From: Paludibacteraceae bacterium
GTDB lineage: Bacteria > Bacteroidota > Bacteroidia > Bacteroidales > Paludibacteraceae
Length of the DNA: 48,135 bases
Assembly (NCBI GenBank): GCA_017483945.1
Contig: JAFUUE010000041.1
Location: 1-48,135 of the forward strand
Direction: 5' to 3'
Of this stretch, positions 25,998 through 34,294 are shown in pieces. The first letter of the stretch is position 1. Every line of letters starts with the position of its first letter. Made by a program: the position numbers and the translations under genes. Under the pieces are notes generated by a model that saw only the letters and a list, made by a program, of their open reading frames with translations, was not told where the DNA came from and searched no databases.

Positions 25998-28900
25998 ATG
26001 AAACACGGATTAGCCTCCACTCTGCGCGCGTTGTGCGCCGGGGTGATAGTGTCGTTATTTTCGGGTATTCCTGCGCAGGCCTCGAATGAGGAATATAGCA
26101 TGTGGGACGGTTCGGTGACGAGCCTGACTGCTCAAGGAACTCCCGCAGACACATTTCTGATTGGCAGCGCCTCCGACCTGGCTTGGGTGGCGCAGGAGAT
26201 TTACACAAACGGGAACGACTTTGCCGGCAAGGTATTGGTGCTGAACGCTCATATCGACCTGAGCGGTGCGCGCATCTGGACGCCGATAGGCACCCAGACC
26301 CATCCCTTTGCCGGTACGTTTGACGGCCGAGGCCACCTCATCCGCGGATTAGGTGTGCTCCGCGGGTCGGACGGTGTCGGCCTCTTCGGGCACATAGGGG
26401 CGGGCGCTATTGTGCGCAACACGGGCATCAGCGGCGGCGCTATACTGGCTAACGGCAAGCGCTGCGTAGGCACGTTGGCTGGCGTATGCGCCGGAACCAT
26501 AACTAACTGTTGGAGTCAAACCCAGGTAGTCACAGCCGGCAATATCGTCGGCGGTCTGGTGGGCGAACTGACCGGCACAATGACGGATGTCTATAGCGCC
26601 GGTCTGCTGCAAGGCGGCGACACCATCGGCGGACTGATAGGCTACAACAACGGCGGTACCATCACCAACGCCTACAGCACCGGCTATGCGCAGAACGGCC
26701 GCGGCTTTGTGGGTGTCGATAATGGTGGCCATTACGCCGACTGCTACTACGACCGCAAGCTCTACTACCAGGAGCCGGGCATCGTGACCGACGGCCTGAC
26801 GCCGATGGACGTGACATCGGACATGTTCAGCCTGTTTACGGGCAACGCGCTCTGGACCCAAACCGAGGACTGCTATCCGCAACTCACATCATTTGCCGCC
26901 ACGGACGCCTCACTGCTGTCGGTGGCACCGATGTATATCAACACCATACAGACCGAACCGGTGAACCACGCAAGCGACCTGACGGAAGACTTCACTGTGA
27001 TGACTGATGGCGGCATCGCTTGGACCTGCCACGAGGAAGAAGGCAAACGCTGGATACAGATAAGCGGGGCCAACGTAACAGTCATCCGCCCGTGCACGGA
27101 GGTTAACGTACTGGTGGATGCCAAGTTAGGCTCCGAAGTACACACCGTCTCGCTTCACCCGCGTCGCATCGAAGACCTGATGCCGGGCAAGTTCATCGGT
27201 GTGGACCGCAACGGAGCCGGCGAGGTTATCCACGAAGGTGTCTTCCACCACTTCTGCTGGGACGAGAGCAACCCGTGGCCGCTGCGAGACTCGGCCGACA
27301 TGAGCGCTGCGACCCGCGGCTGGACTCGCGGCGAATACCACTACATGGTCGTGCGCGACGCTATTGACGATTCTACAAACGACACGACACGGCTGGAGGT
27401 CATCCTGCCCGACGCGACATGGGACGAGTACAAGAACTGGTTCGATTCGTATCAGATACCCACCGACTACTCAGGCCATTACCTCATCCGCAGTTTTGTG
27501 CACGACGAGGGCTGTATCCAAGACTGGATAGAGAACGCACCGGGCTTCGAATACCTCGTATTCAACAAGTTCGTGCCCGGTGAGATAGACCCGCTACCGC
27601 TGTCCGTCAACGGTTTAGGCATAGACACCTTCCTGCTGGACAACCCCATCCATATCAGCGTCGCCAGCAAGTCGGCGTCCACCGGCGGCACCGGCACAAT
27701 TTGGTACCAATGGTACGTAAAGAAAGACAACGGGAACGACGAGGAGATAGAGGGCGCAACCGGTTTGACACTGACAGACTATACAGCTATAACGAGCAAG
27801 GGCGAGTACCGCTTCACCCGCGCCACCGGCGACGACAAGTGTTACACCACCCCCGACGACCGCGAGGCATGGGGCGTATATATCGCCCGTGTCTTTGACC
27901 CGCTGAATCCGGGCAGTGTGACGGATGCGGGACTGCAGGCCTTCTGCTCGGTGGCTGATGCACAGGGCTTCACTGTCCGGGCGAGCGGCGCGAGTGGCGC
28001 CGTGAGCGACCGGGGGTACGCCTACCAATGGTACATGAACGGCACTGCCATCACGGGCGCAACGAGCAAGGACCTGGCACTCAACGACGCAGCACTGACC
28101 GGCTCGTTTGCCCTGCAACCCGGACAGGACTACACCTTCACGCGCATGGCCAAGGACAACACACGCTTCACGGTGTGGACCCTGTCGAGCGGGGAACAGA
28201 AGATACATATCCGCCCGGTACTCAACACGGGCGCCATCGGCAACGACGACTTAGGACAACAGTGTGTGGCACCGGATGTCACAACGCTGGTCGTCACGGT
28301 CAGCGAGACCGCCGCGGCCTCCGGCGAAGGCACTCTGCAATACCGCTGGCTCTGCATCCTCGGCACAGACAGTACTGAGATAGGAACGGCACCTTCGCTG
28401 AGCTACACCCTGGACCTGAAGAACGAGAACATCGGCCGGACCTATAAGTTCATCCGCCAAGTGCAACAGGCGGACTGCGGCTGGGTAGAGTCCGCTGGCG
28501 CCACCACGCTGTCGTTCGGCAAGAAGAGTTACTCGGAGAAGACCGTCAACGTGTGTGAAGGAAAGATGCCTTACACGATGGTTCGTTACGACTCGAATGG
28601 TGCCAACCCCGATGTACACGTCTTCACCGCAGACGGCGAACAATGGCTCTACACGGATAACGCGGCCGGAGGATGCCCCTCTGACACGCTGTTCACCATC
28701 AACGTCGTTGATATCCCGACCATCGCCATCGAATCGGAGGCACGCCTGTGTCAGGAGCATGGGGACATCACCCTCTATTTCGACCAATTGTCCGGCGTCG
28801 CTGACCACTTCCTGATTACCTACTCACCCGACCTGGCTAAGTTCATCGGTGTGAACGACACGACCGGCGTCATCTCTGTCCCCGGCACGATTGTACTGCG

Positions 28901-29525
28901 CAATGTGCCCAGCATCGGAGAGGGCAACTGCTACATGAATGTACAAGTGGGTAACGCCGGTGCCGGATTGGCGGCCGAAGGCGTATGCTACAGCCAAGCC
29001 TACACCGTCCGCTTCTACCCCAGCCTCGGCGGCTATGTCCATAGCAAGTACGGACGCGTGCTCTTCGTGGATAACAACCCCGACAACGGAGAACTGCCCG
29101 CGCCCAAACTGCACTTCACCGCCTATCAGTGGTACCGTAACGGAGTGCTCCAGCCCAATCAGACCGGTCAGTATTACCACGAGAACGGCACTGCCCTGAA
29201 CGGCATCTACTATGTACTGCTCACCGACGAGAACGGTGTGGTTTACCGCACGTGCGATGTGACCATGCCGGAGGAGGACAGCACCTCTGCGGCTCCGGCA
29301 GGACGTATCTACCCCGTGCCGGCAGAGGCCGGTGGGCAACTCACCGTGCTGTGCGACGAGCAAAGCTATATCAGCATCATCTCCATGAACGGCGAGCGCG
29401 TCAGCACGACACGCACCGTCTTCGGCGAGACGACGATACAGGCGCCACGCATGGCCGGGCTCTACTATGTACAGATAGAGCATGCCGACGGCACTGTCAC
29501 AACCGATAAACTAATCGTTAAATAA
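25998..29525 (+). CDS. Large secreted GLUG-repeat protein with T9SS type A sorting domain
   Basis: This 1175-residue protein has a signal peptide ending PAQA near residue 28. GLUG-type repeats at about 180-235 include VGGLVGELTGTMTDVYSAG and IGGLIGYNNGGTITNAYSTG. Several Ig-like modules follow in the middle, with repeated 'YQWY' strands (YQWYVKKDNG, YQWYMNGTAI, YQWYRNGVLQ). The last 80 residues (RIYPVPAEAGGQLTVL ... GLYYVQIEHADGTVTTDKLIVK) match the type A C-terminal signal for the type IX secretion system, so surface display or release is expected. The ATG at 25998 follows a strong promoter. The ligand is unknown. The next gene begins 14 nt downstream. Confidence 0.88.
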   Translation: MKHGLASTLRALCAGVIVSLFSGIPAQASNEEYSMWDGSVTSLTAQGTPADTFLIGSASDLAWVAQEIYTNGNDFAGKVLVLNAHIDLSGARIWTPIGTQTHPFAGTFDGRGHLIRGLGVLRGSDGVGLFGHIGAGAIVRNTGISGGAILANGKRCVGTLAGVCAGTITNCWSQTQVVTAGNIVGGLVGELTGTMTDVYSAGLLQGGDTIGGLIGYNNGGTITNAYSTGYAQNGRGFVGVDNGGHYADCYYDRKLYYQEPGIVTDGLTPMDVTSDMFSLFTGNALWTQTEDCYPQLTSFAATDASLLSVAPMYINTIQTEPVNHASDLTEDFTVMTDGGIAWTCHEEEGKRWIQISGANVTVIRPCTEVNVLVDAKLGSEVHTVSLHPRRIEDLMPGKFIGVDRNGAGEVIHEGVFHHFCWDESNPWPLRDSADMSAATRGWTRGEYHYMVVRDAIDDSTNDTTRLEVILPDATWDEYKNWFDSYQIPTDYSGHYLIRSFVHDEGCIQDWIENAPGFEYLVFNKFVPGEIDPLPLSVNGLGIDTFLLDNPIHISVASKSASTGGTGTIWYQWYVKKDNGNDEEIEGATGLTLTDYTAITSKGEYRFTRATGDDKCYTTPDDREAWGVYIARVFDPLNPGSVTDAGLQAFCSVADAQGFTVRASGASGAVSDRGYAYQWYMNGTAITGATSKDLALNDAALTGSFALQPGQDYTFTRMAKDNTRFTVWTLSSGEQKIHIRPVLNTGAIGNDDLGQQCVAPDVTTLVVTVSETAAASGEGTLQYRWLCILGTDSTEIGTAPSLSYTLDLKNENIGRTYKFIRQVQQADCGWVESAGATTLSFGKKSYSEKTVNVCEGKMPYTMVRYDSNGANPDVHVFTADGEQWLYTDNAAGGCPSDTLFTINVVDIPTIAIESEARLCQEHGDITLYFDQLSGVADHFLITYSPDLAKFIGVNDTTGVISVPGTIVLRNVPSIGEGNCYMNVQVGNAGAGLAAEGVCYSQAYTVRFYPSLGGYVHSKYGRVLFVDNNPDNGELPAPKLHFTAYQWYRNGVLQPNQTGQYYHENGTALNGIYYVLLTDENGVVYRTCDVTMPEEDSTSAAPAGRIYPVPAEAGGQLTVLCDEQSYISIISMNGERVSTTRTVFGETTIQAPRMAGLYYVQIEHADGTVTTDKLIVK

Positions 29526-29539
29526 GGGAGGGCGGAACA

Positions 29540-31480
29540 ATGAAAAGACATCTTACTATAATTGCACTGTTCGCAATCTGTTTCGCCCCGACATGGGCAG
29601 CCTCCTATCCCGAGTCCGTCAAGCAAGAGGGACAGCAGGAACGTAATATCGCCTACGGGTGGAACTTCGATTTCTACGGCGGCCTGGGAGTGAGCAGCTA
29701 CCGTTTCAGCCAGATAGGCGACAACTTCACGCCGGCTCACGTCGATCCGCACGTGGCTTTCCCCGCGTGGAACGCAGGACTGAGTATCAACTACTACTTC
29801 GTGCCTTGGATGGGTATCGGCGCGGGTGCCGAGTTCGCCTCGTATGCGAACGACGCGGCCGTGGTGCGCGGTTGGACGGACACACGCACGGACTATCAGG
29901 GACAGACCTACACCCTGACGGCAGTCCCCTACAACCTCACCGAGCGGCAGACCATCGGCATGCTGGAGATACCCGTCGCGCTCAAGTTCCGCGCCCGCCC
30001 GTCGAAGGTGGGCTTCACCGGTGCACTGGGTGTCAAACTCGGCCTCCCCATGCTCAACAGCTACAGCATGGGCAACCAAGGACGACTGGACAATCAGGTC
30101 TATTACGAGCACTGGGACTTGCTCATACAGGATATACCGACCGTGCTGGAGGATATCCCCGTGATCGGCAAGTCCGGCCAATTGGGTACCGGCGCGCTGA
30201 ATGTGCTCAACTACGCCGGCTATGCAGAGCTGGGCGTGCTCGTGCAGCTGCACCAGCGCGTGGACCTGGCTATCAGTCTGTTTGGCAACTACTACATCAA
30301 CAACCTGCTGGCTAACGCCAACACACTGAACCTCAGCTACGCAGACAGTTATACCGTCGGCGAGTACCCGGCGCCGTTCACCGGCACACACACCGGCATA
30401 TTGGAGACGACGGAGGTGCGCGAGTTGCACCCGTGGTCCGCAGGTGTGAAGATTGGGATACAGATTAACGCCAACCGCACGCGTGCAGAGCGCGAGTATG
30501 ATAATGAGCGTGCGCGCGAACGCAAGGCTGCGCAGAAGGCTAAACGGGAGCGCGAACGCCGGAAGAAAGGCAAAGACCAACCTGCTATCGAGGAGCCGAC
30601 ACCCGAAGTCGTCGTTCCCGAAGAGGAGCCGGAGACCATCCCCGACCCCGAAGAGGAGCGCGCACGCCGGCGCGAGGAGGCTATCGGACAGATTCGCCAA
30701 CTGGCCGAAGAGCATGAGATAGACCTGTGCTCCCTGATGTGCGAGGACAGCATCGTCGTCGTGCACGACACCGTCATCATACGCGAACAGGTCATCGTAC
30801 GCGACACCATACAAGAGTCTGTGCCGGAGCCTCAGCCCACGGCAGCAGAGCAACTGGACGAGGTGCTGAAGGCAGCGGTCATCTACTTCAACATCAACGA
30901 CACCGTGCCCATCCTGGAGCCGCAAGATATCCTTATCCGCATCGCCGACATCCTGCGTCGCCACCCCGACCAGAAGGTGCATGTCAACGGCCATGCCTGC
31001 AAGCTCGGCACACCGGCGCTCAACAAGGTCCTGTCGAAGAACCGTGCCAAGGCGGTAGCCGCACGGCTGCGGGCACTGGGCGTGCGCGAGGACCAGATGC
31101 TCATCAAGAGCCTCGGGGCCGACCACCCCTACCGCTACACCGGTGAGCATCAGCTCAGCAAGGACCGCCGCGTCGAGATTATCCCCTACGGCGAGGAGGC
31201 TGTGCAAGAGCAGGCTCCGTCCGCCAACGGCACTCTGCAGACCTCAGAGACCGTGCAACCCGGTTCCAGACTGGCTCAGGTGGCCCGCCGCCACTATGGC
31301 GAACCGCAGTACTGGATATTCATCTACGAGGCCAACTTGGACAAGATTGCCAACCCCAACGACCTGCCTGTGGGCGTGGAACTGGTCATCCCCGACCTGA
31401 GCAAGCGCCTCGCCGGCATGAACAAGGAGCAGGCCCTGCAGGAGGCGGAGCGGGTAAAAGCCCGCCTGCTCAAGGATTAA
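29540..31480 (+). CDS. Outer-membrane barrel with OmpA-like and LysM domains
   Basis: This 646-residue protein has a signal peptide (MKRHLTIIALFAICFAPTWA), an N-terminal beta-barrel (about 38-310) and a Lys/Arg/Glu-rich linker (about 311-390). The OmpA-like peptidoglycan-binding domain (about 445-555) has VNGHACKLG and NKVLSKNRAKAVAARL. A C-terminal LysM module (about 570-620) includes SRLAQVARRHYGEPQYW and LPVGVELVIPDL. The OmpA motif has Cys where the usual GHTD has Asp. Two peptidoglycan-binding modules on one barrel suggest a strong cell-wall anchor. It is 14 nt downstream of the T9SS-exported protein, so the two are probably co-transcribed. Confidence 0.87.
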   Translation: MKRHLTIIALFAICFAPTWAASYPESVKQEGQQERNIAYGWNFDFYGGLGVSSYRFSQIGDNFTPAHVDPHVAFPAWNAGLSINYYFVPWMGIGAGAEFASYANDAAVVRGWTDTRTDYQGQTYTLTAVPYNLTERQTIGMLEIPVALKFRARPSKVGFTGALGVKLGLPMLNSYSMGNQGRLDNQVYYEHWDLLIQDIPTVLEDIPVIGKSGQLGTGALNVLNYAGYAELGVLVQLHQRVDLAISLFGNYYINNLLANANTLNLSYADSYTVGEYPAPFTGTHTGILETTEVRELHPWSAGVKIGIQINANRTRAEREYDNERARERKAAQKAKRERERRKKGKDQPAIEEPTPEVVVPEEEPETIPDPEEERARRREEAIGQIRQLAEEHEIDLCSLMCEDSIVVVHDTVIIREQVIVRDTIQESVPEPQPTAAEQLDEVLKAAVIYFNINDTVPILEPQDILIRIADILRRHPDQKVHVNGHACKLGTPALNKVLSKNRAKAVAARLRALGVREDQMLIKSLGADHPYRYTGEHQLSKDRRVEIIPYGEEAVQEQAPSANGTLQTSETVQPGSRLAQVARRHYGEPQYWIFIYEANLDKIANPNDLPVGVELVIPDLSKRLAGMNKEQALQEAERVKARLLKD

Positions 31481-31524
31481 AGCCCGTCTGCTCAAAGAAT
31501 AGAGCCGCCTGTTCAAGGAATAAG
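31459..31524 (+). repeat. Three tandem 22-bp units at the gene 3' end
   Basis: The units at 31459-31480, 31481-31502 and 31503-31524 all resemble AGCCCGCCTGCTCAAGGATT plus two bases. The first carries the stop codon of the OmpA/LysM gene. The unit is twice 11 bp, matching the period of other arrays here. Confidence 0.75.
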
Positions 31525-31546
31525 GCAGCTTCGCCATAAGGCACAG

Positions 31547-31586
31547 AATACATCAGCGCCACGCGGTTGCGTGGCGCTGATGTATT
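31547..31586. terminator. Perfect 18-bp hairpin after the OmpA/LysM gene
   Basis: Arms 31547-31564 and 31569-31586 are perfectly complementary around a 4-nt loop, with only a short T run after. Like the hairpin at 6-51, it is long and GC-rich without a true U tract. It probably marks the transcript end. Confidence 0.6.
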
Positions 31587-31610
31587 TGGGAGGGTTGGCG
31601 GGGAGCATCC

Positions 31611-31643
31611 CCGTTACCTGACCGTTACCTGATCGTTACCTGA
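31611..31643 (+). repeat. Three 11-bp CCGTTACCTGA units
   Basis: Units CCGTTACCTGA, CCGTTACCTGA and TCGTTACCTGA are the reverse complement of those at 12774-12806. One more unit is at 31817-31827. The region lies between convergent genes. Confidence 0.8.
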
Positions 31644-31644
31644 C

Positions 31645-31827
31645 CCGCCTGGGACGTGAAGCGATTAAGGCGCACTTCGAATGTCCGGTGGACATTCAAA
31701 GGAGTAAATGCGCCGCGCGAGTCTGCGGAGCAGACATAGTAATAATCGTTCGAGCAAAGCGAGATAAGAACTCCTTATCGGCTCGCCCGCGGATGCGCCC
31801 CAAGGGCGCACTACGGTCGTTACCTGA
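31645..31827. repeat. GC-rich hairpin element between convergent genes
   Basis: The stretch contains perfect hairpins GAATGTCC/GGACATTC, GTCTGC/GCAGAC and TGCGCC/GGCGCA. It begins CCGCCTGGGACG (31645-31656) and carries the 20-bp segment (31779-31798) found inverted at 12693-12712. It fills most of the gap between the OmpA/LysM gene and serA; no gene is seen in it. Confidence 0.65.
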
Positions 31828-31832
31828 CGGGA

Positions 31833-32750
31833 TTAGTTGACGCGGAAGCGGGTGTTACCGTTCTCTATGAAGTCCACTATCTGGTTAGCGGCTGCGATAC
31901 CCGCATTGATATTCGCCTCAGCCGTCTGGGCGCCCATCTTCTTCGGCGTCGCAAAATAGCGGCCCTCAAACAGGGTGCGGAACTTGGCGTCCGAGTCGGG
32001 CATGATATCCGTGACATAACGCAAGTCAGTGCGCTCCTGCATGAGTGCAATAAGCGACTCCTCGTCAATCACTTCCTTGCGTGCCGTATTGACCAGCACC
32101 CCACCCTTCGGCATACGTCCTACCAGGGCGGCGTTGATGCTATGGCGCGTCTCGTCCGTAGCTGGTATATGCAGCGATACGACATCCGACTGCGCATACA
32201 GCTCCTCCGCCGAGTGGACAGGTGTCACACCGGCTGCCGTCATCGCCTCGTCCGGGCAATAGGCGTCGAATGCCACGACGCGCATGCCGAAGCCTTGGGC
32301 GATACGGGCCACGTTACGTCCCACGTTACCGAAGGCATGGATACCGAGCGTCTTACCGCGGAGCTCGGTACCGCTGGTGCCGTTGTAGAAGTTGCGCACG
32401 GCATAGACCATCAGTCCGAGTGCCAACTCGGCCACAGCGTTAGCGTTCTGGCCGGGGGTGTTCATCGCCACGACATCATGCGCCGTAGCCGCAGCCAGGT
32501 CGATATTGTCATAGCCGGCTCCCGCACGCACCACGATACGCAGTTTGCGGGCGGCATCCAGCACCTCTGCATCCACCTTATCCGAACGGATAATCAGTGC
32601 GTCGGCATCCGCCACAGCCTGCAGCAGTTGCTGCTTGTCCGTATATTTCTCCAGCAGCGCGAGTTCATATCCCGCCTGCTCAGCCACCTTGCGGATGCCG
32701 TCCACGGCCACCTTGGCAAAGGGCTTCTCAGTTGCTACTAATACTTTCAT
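31833..32750 (-). CDS. serA: D-3-phosphoglycerate dehydrogenase
   Basis: This 305-residue NAD-dependent dehydrogenase starts serine synthesis from 3-phosphoglycerate. The ATG at 32750 (MKVLVATEKPFAKVAVDG) is the family start; upstream in-frame codons are repeat sequence. The Rossmann motif GIHAFGNVGRNVARIA lies near 145, the substrate Arg is in NTARKEVIDE (near 225), and the acidic partner follows. Where most family members have a catalytic His, this one reads TPKKMGAQT, with Lys. No ACT regulatory domain follows, so it is the short form. It is downstream of serC. Confidence 0.93.
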   Translation of the reverse strand: MKVLVATEKPFAKVAVDGIRKVAEQAGYELALLEKYTDKQQLLQAVADADALIIRSDKVDAEVLDAARKLRIVVRAGAGYDNIDLAAATAHDVVAMNTPGQNANAVAELALGLMVYAVRNFYNGTSGTELRGKTLGIHAFGNVGRNVARIAQGFGMRVVAFDAYCPDEAMTAAGVTPVHSAEELYAQSDVVSLHIPATDETRHSINAALVGRMPKGGVLVNTARKEVIDEESLIALMQERTDLRYVTDIMPDSDAKFRTLFEGRYFATPKKMGAQTAEANINAGIAAANQIVDFIENGNTRFRVN

Positions 32751-32763
32751 ATCCTTAATCCTT

Positions 32764-32791
32764 TGTACATTGTACATCGTACATCGTACAT
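32764..32791. repeat. Four 7-bp TGTACAT-type units between serC and serA
   Basis: Units TGTACAT, TGTACAT, CGTACAT and CGTACAT run from 32764 to 32791 and touch the serC stop codon. Related units occur at 34374, 41845 and 46472. Confidence 0.8.
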
Positions 32792-33876
32792 TATTTTATC
32801 ACTTTTGCTTCGTATTCGCGGATGCAGTCCACCAGTGCCTGCACGCCCTCCAGGTCCATTGCGTTGTAGCAGCTGGCGCGGAAGCCACCGACGAGTCGGT
32901 GTCCCTTGATGCCGACCATGCCGCGGGCGGTGGCGAACTTGAAGAAGTCGTCCTGCAAGTCCTCGTATCCGGGGCGGAGCACGAAGCAGATGTTCATGCG
33001 CGAGCGGTCTTCCTTATTGAGGATGGTCGGTGTGAACAACTTGGACTCATCGAGGCACTTGTAGAGCAGGTCAGCCTTGGCCTTGTTGCGTGCCTCAATC
33101 CACTGCACGCCGCCATTGGCTTTCAACCAGCGAAGCGTGAGCACAGCCGTATAGACGGGCAGCACGGGCGGGGTGTTGAACATCGAGCCGTTGTCGATAT
33201 GGGTCTGATAATTAAGCATCGTCGGGATATAGCGGCTCACCTTGCCCAGGCACGACTCCTTGATGATGACGAAGGTCACGCCTGCCGGTGCCAGGTTCTT
33301 CTGTGCACCGCCGTAGATGATGTCATACTGACTCACGTCGATGGGGCGGCTCAGTATGTCGGACGACATATCGGCCACCAGAGGCACATTGCCCTTCTTG
33401 GCATATATCTCCTGCAGTTTGGCATCGTTAATCTCCGTGCCGAAGATGGTATTGTTGGTCGTGATGTGGAAGTAGTCGGCATCCTGCGGTATCTCGTAGT
33501 CGGTAGGGATGCTGTCGGTGCTGGCCGCCACTTCGACCGCCTCGCCGAAGCCGCGCGCCTCCTTGAGCGCCTTCTTCGACCAGACGCCCGTGTTCAGGTA
33601 AGCCGCCTTATGCTCCAGCATGTTGAAGGGCACCATGCAGAACTGCAACGAAGCGCCGCCGCCGAGGAAGAGCACGCGATAGCCCTCGGGCACGCCCAGC
33701 AGTTCCTTAACCAACGCCTCGGCCTCATCCATGACGGGTTGGAAATACTTGGCGCGGTGGGATATCTCCAGGACAGACAGTCCTTCGCTCTGGAAATCAA
33801 GCACTGCCTCCGCCGTCTGCTTAATCACTTCTGCAGGCAGTATGCTCGGGCCTGCATTGAAATTGTACTTTTTCAT
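32791..33876 (-). CDS. serC: Phosphoserine aminotransferase
   Basis: This 361-residue PLP enzyme makes phosphoserine from phosphohydroxypyruvate and glutamate. The N-terminus [18 protein letters not shown], the GGGASLQF phosphate-binding block (near 74) and the PLP-lysine motif [12 protein letters not shown] (Lys near 198) are clear. The C-terminal [15 protein letters not shown] is typical of the family. It forms a two-gene operon with serA, which begins 40 nt downstream. A promoter with an upstream 11-bp array lies before it. Confidence 0.96.
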   Translation of the reverse strand: MKKYNFNAGPSILPAEVIKQTAEAVLDFQSEGLSVLEISHRAKYFQPVMDEAEALVKELLGVPEGYRVLFLGGGASLQFCMVPFNMLEHKAAYLNTGVWSKKALKEARGFGEAVEVAASTDSIPTDYEIPQDADYFHITTNNTIFGTEINDAKLQEIYAKKGNVPLVADMSSDILSRPIDVSQYDIIYGGAQKNLAPAGVTFVIIKESCLGKVSRYIPTMLNYQTHIDNGSMFNTPPVLPVYTAVLTLRWLKANGGVQWIEARNKAKADLLYKCLDESKLFTPTILNKEDRSRMNICFVLRPGYEDLQDDFFKFATARGMVGIKGHRLVGGFRASCYNAMDLEGVQALVDCIREYEAKVIK

Positions 33877-33957
33877 CGTATATTAGGGTTTATAAATTAA
33901 ACATTTTCCACGTACATCTCCGACTCTCTACTGCGAGTCTCCACACCTTTTGCTTTG

Positions 33958-33989
33958 CAAAGTTACTTCTTTTTTGCGACATACCCAAA
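33958..33989 (-). promoter_or_regulatory. Promoter for serC-serA
   Basis: The minus strand has TTTG (33986-33989), a 20-bp spacer and TAACTTTG (33958-33965). An 11-bp array with a 26-bp leader begins 29 bp upstream of the -33 box. Confidence 0.75.
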
Positions 33990-34018
33990 TAATTCACACA
34001 TTTTGCTCAAAAAAACAT

Positions 34019-34132
34019 TGTCCCTATCAGTCACTTACCTGCTTCAGCATCGTTCCAGCATCGTTCCAGGTTCGTTCCAGGTCTGTTCCAGGTTCGGGTC
34101 AGGTTCGGGTTTGGTTCGGGTTTGGGTTTGGG
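34019..34132 (-). repeat. Eight-unit 11-bp array with leader, upstream of serC
   Basis: A 26-bp leader (34019-34044) is followed by eight 11-mers (34045-34132), from CAGCATCGTTC through CAGGTCTGTTC and CAGGTTCGGGT to TTGGGTTTGGG on the plus strand. The leader and first unit match 41580-41616 exactly. The array lies upstream of the serC promoter. Its peptide-like reading frames are artefacts of the repeat. Confidence 0.9.
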
Positions 34133-34182
34133 TAGCGAACAGGATGGGGAGGTAACAGGAGGAAGGGCATATCTAAACAAAA

Positions 34183-34217
34183 AGAGCAAGCCCACGATTT
34201 GCTCGTGAGCCTGCTCT
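34183..34217 (-). terminator. Rho-independent terminator of the BspA-like gene
   Basis: Arms 34183-34197 and 34203-34217 pair fully on the minus strand when two G:U pairs are allowed, while the plus strand would have mismatches. The minus-strand stem is followed by TTTTTGTTT. It is 78 nt beyond the gene's stop. Confidence 0.85.
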
Positions 34218-34294
34218 TGCATATGGTCGGATAGATAAAATAGACGACCTAGGGCGCTACGCTGTCATAGTAGTTCTATGACGCATATGAAGAT

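Noticed and set aside
29465..31207. A 580-residue minus-strand open frame opposite the OmpA/LysM gene
   Set aside because: The plus strand has a signal peptide and recognisable OmpA-like and LysM domains; the reverse frame has none.
31645..31827. Insertion sequence remnant
   Set aside because: No transposase-like coding sequence and no clear terminal inverted repeats with target duplications are visible.
33950..34155. Small plus-strand frames reading through the 11-bp array (peptides such as GSGQVRVWFGFGFG)
   Set aside because: The peptide pattern is only the translation of the 11-bp repeat. There is no promoter or start context.
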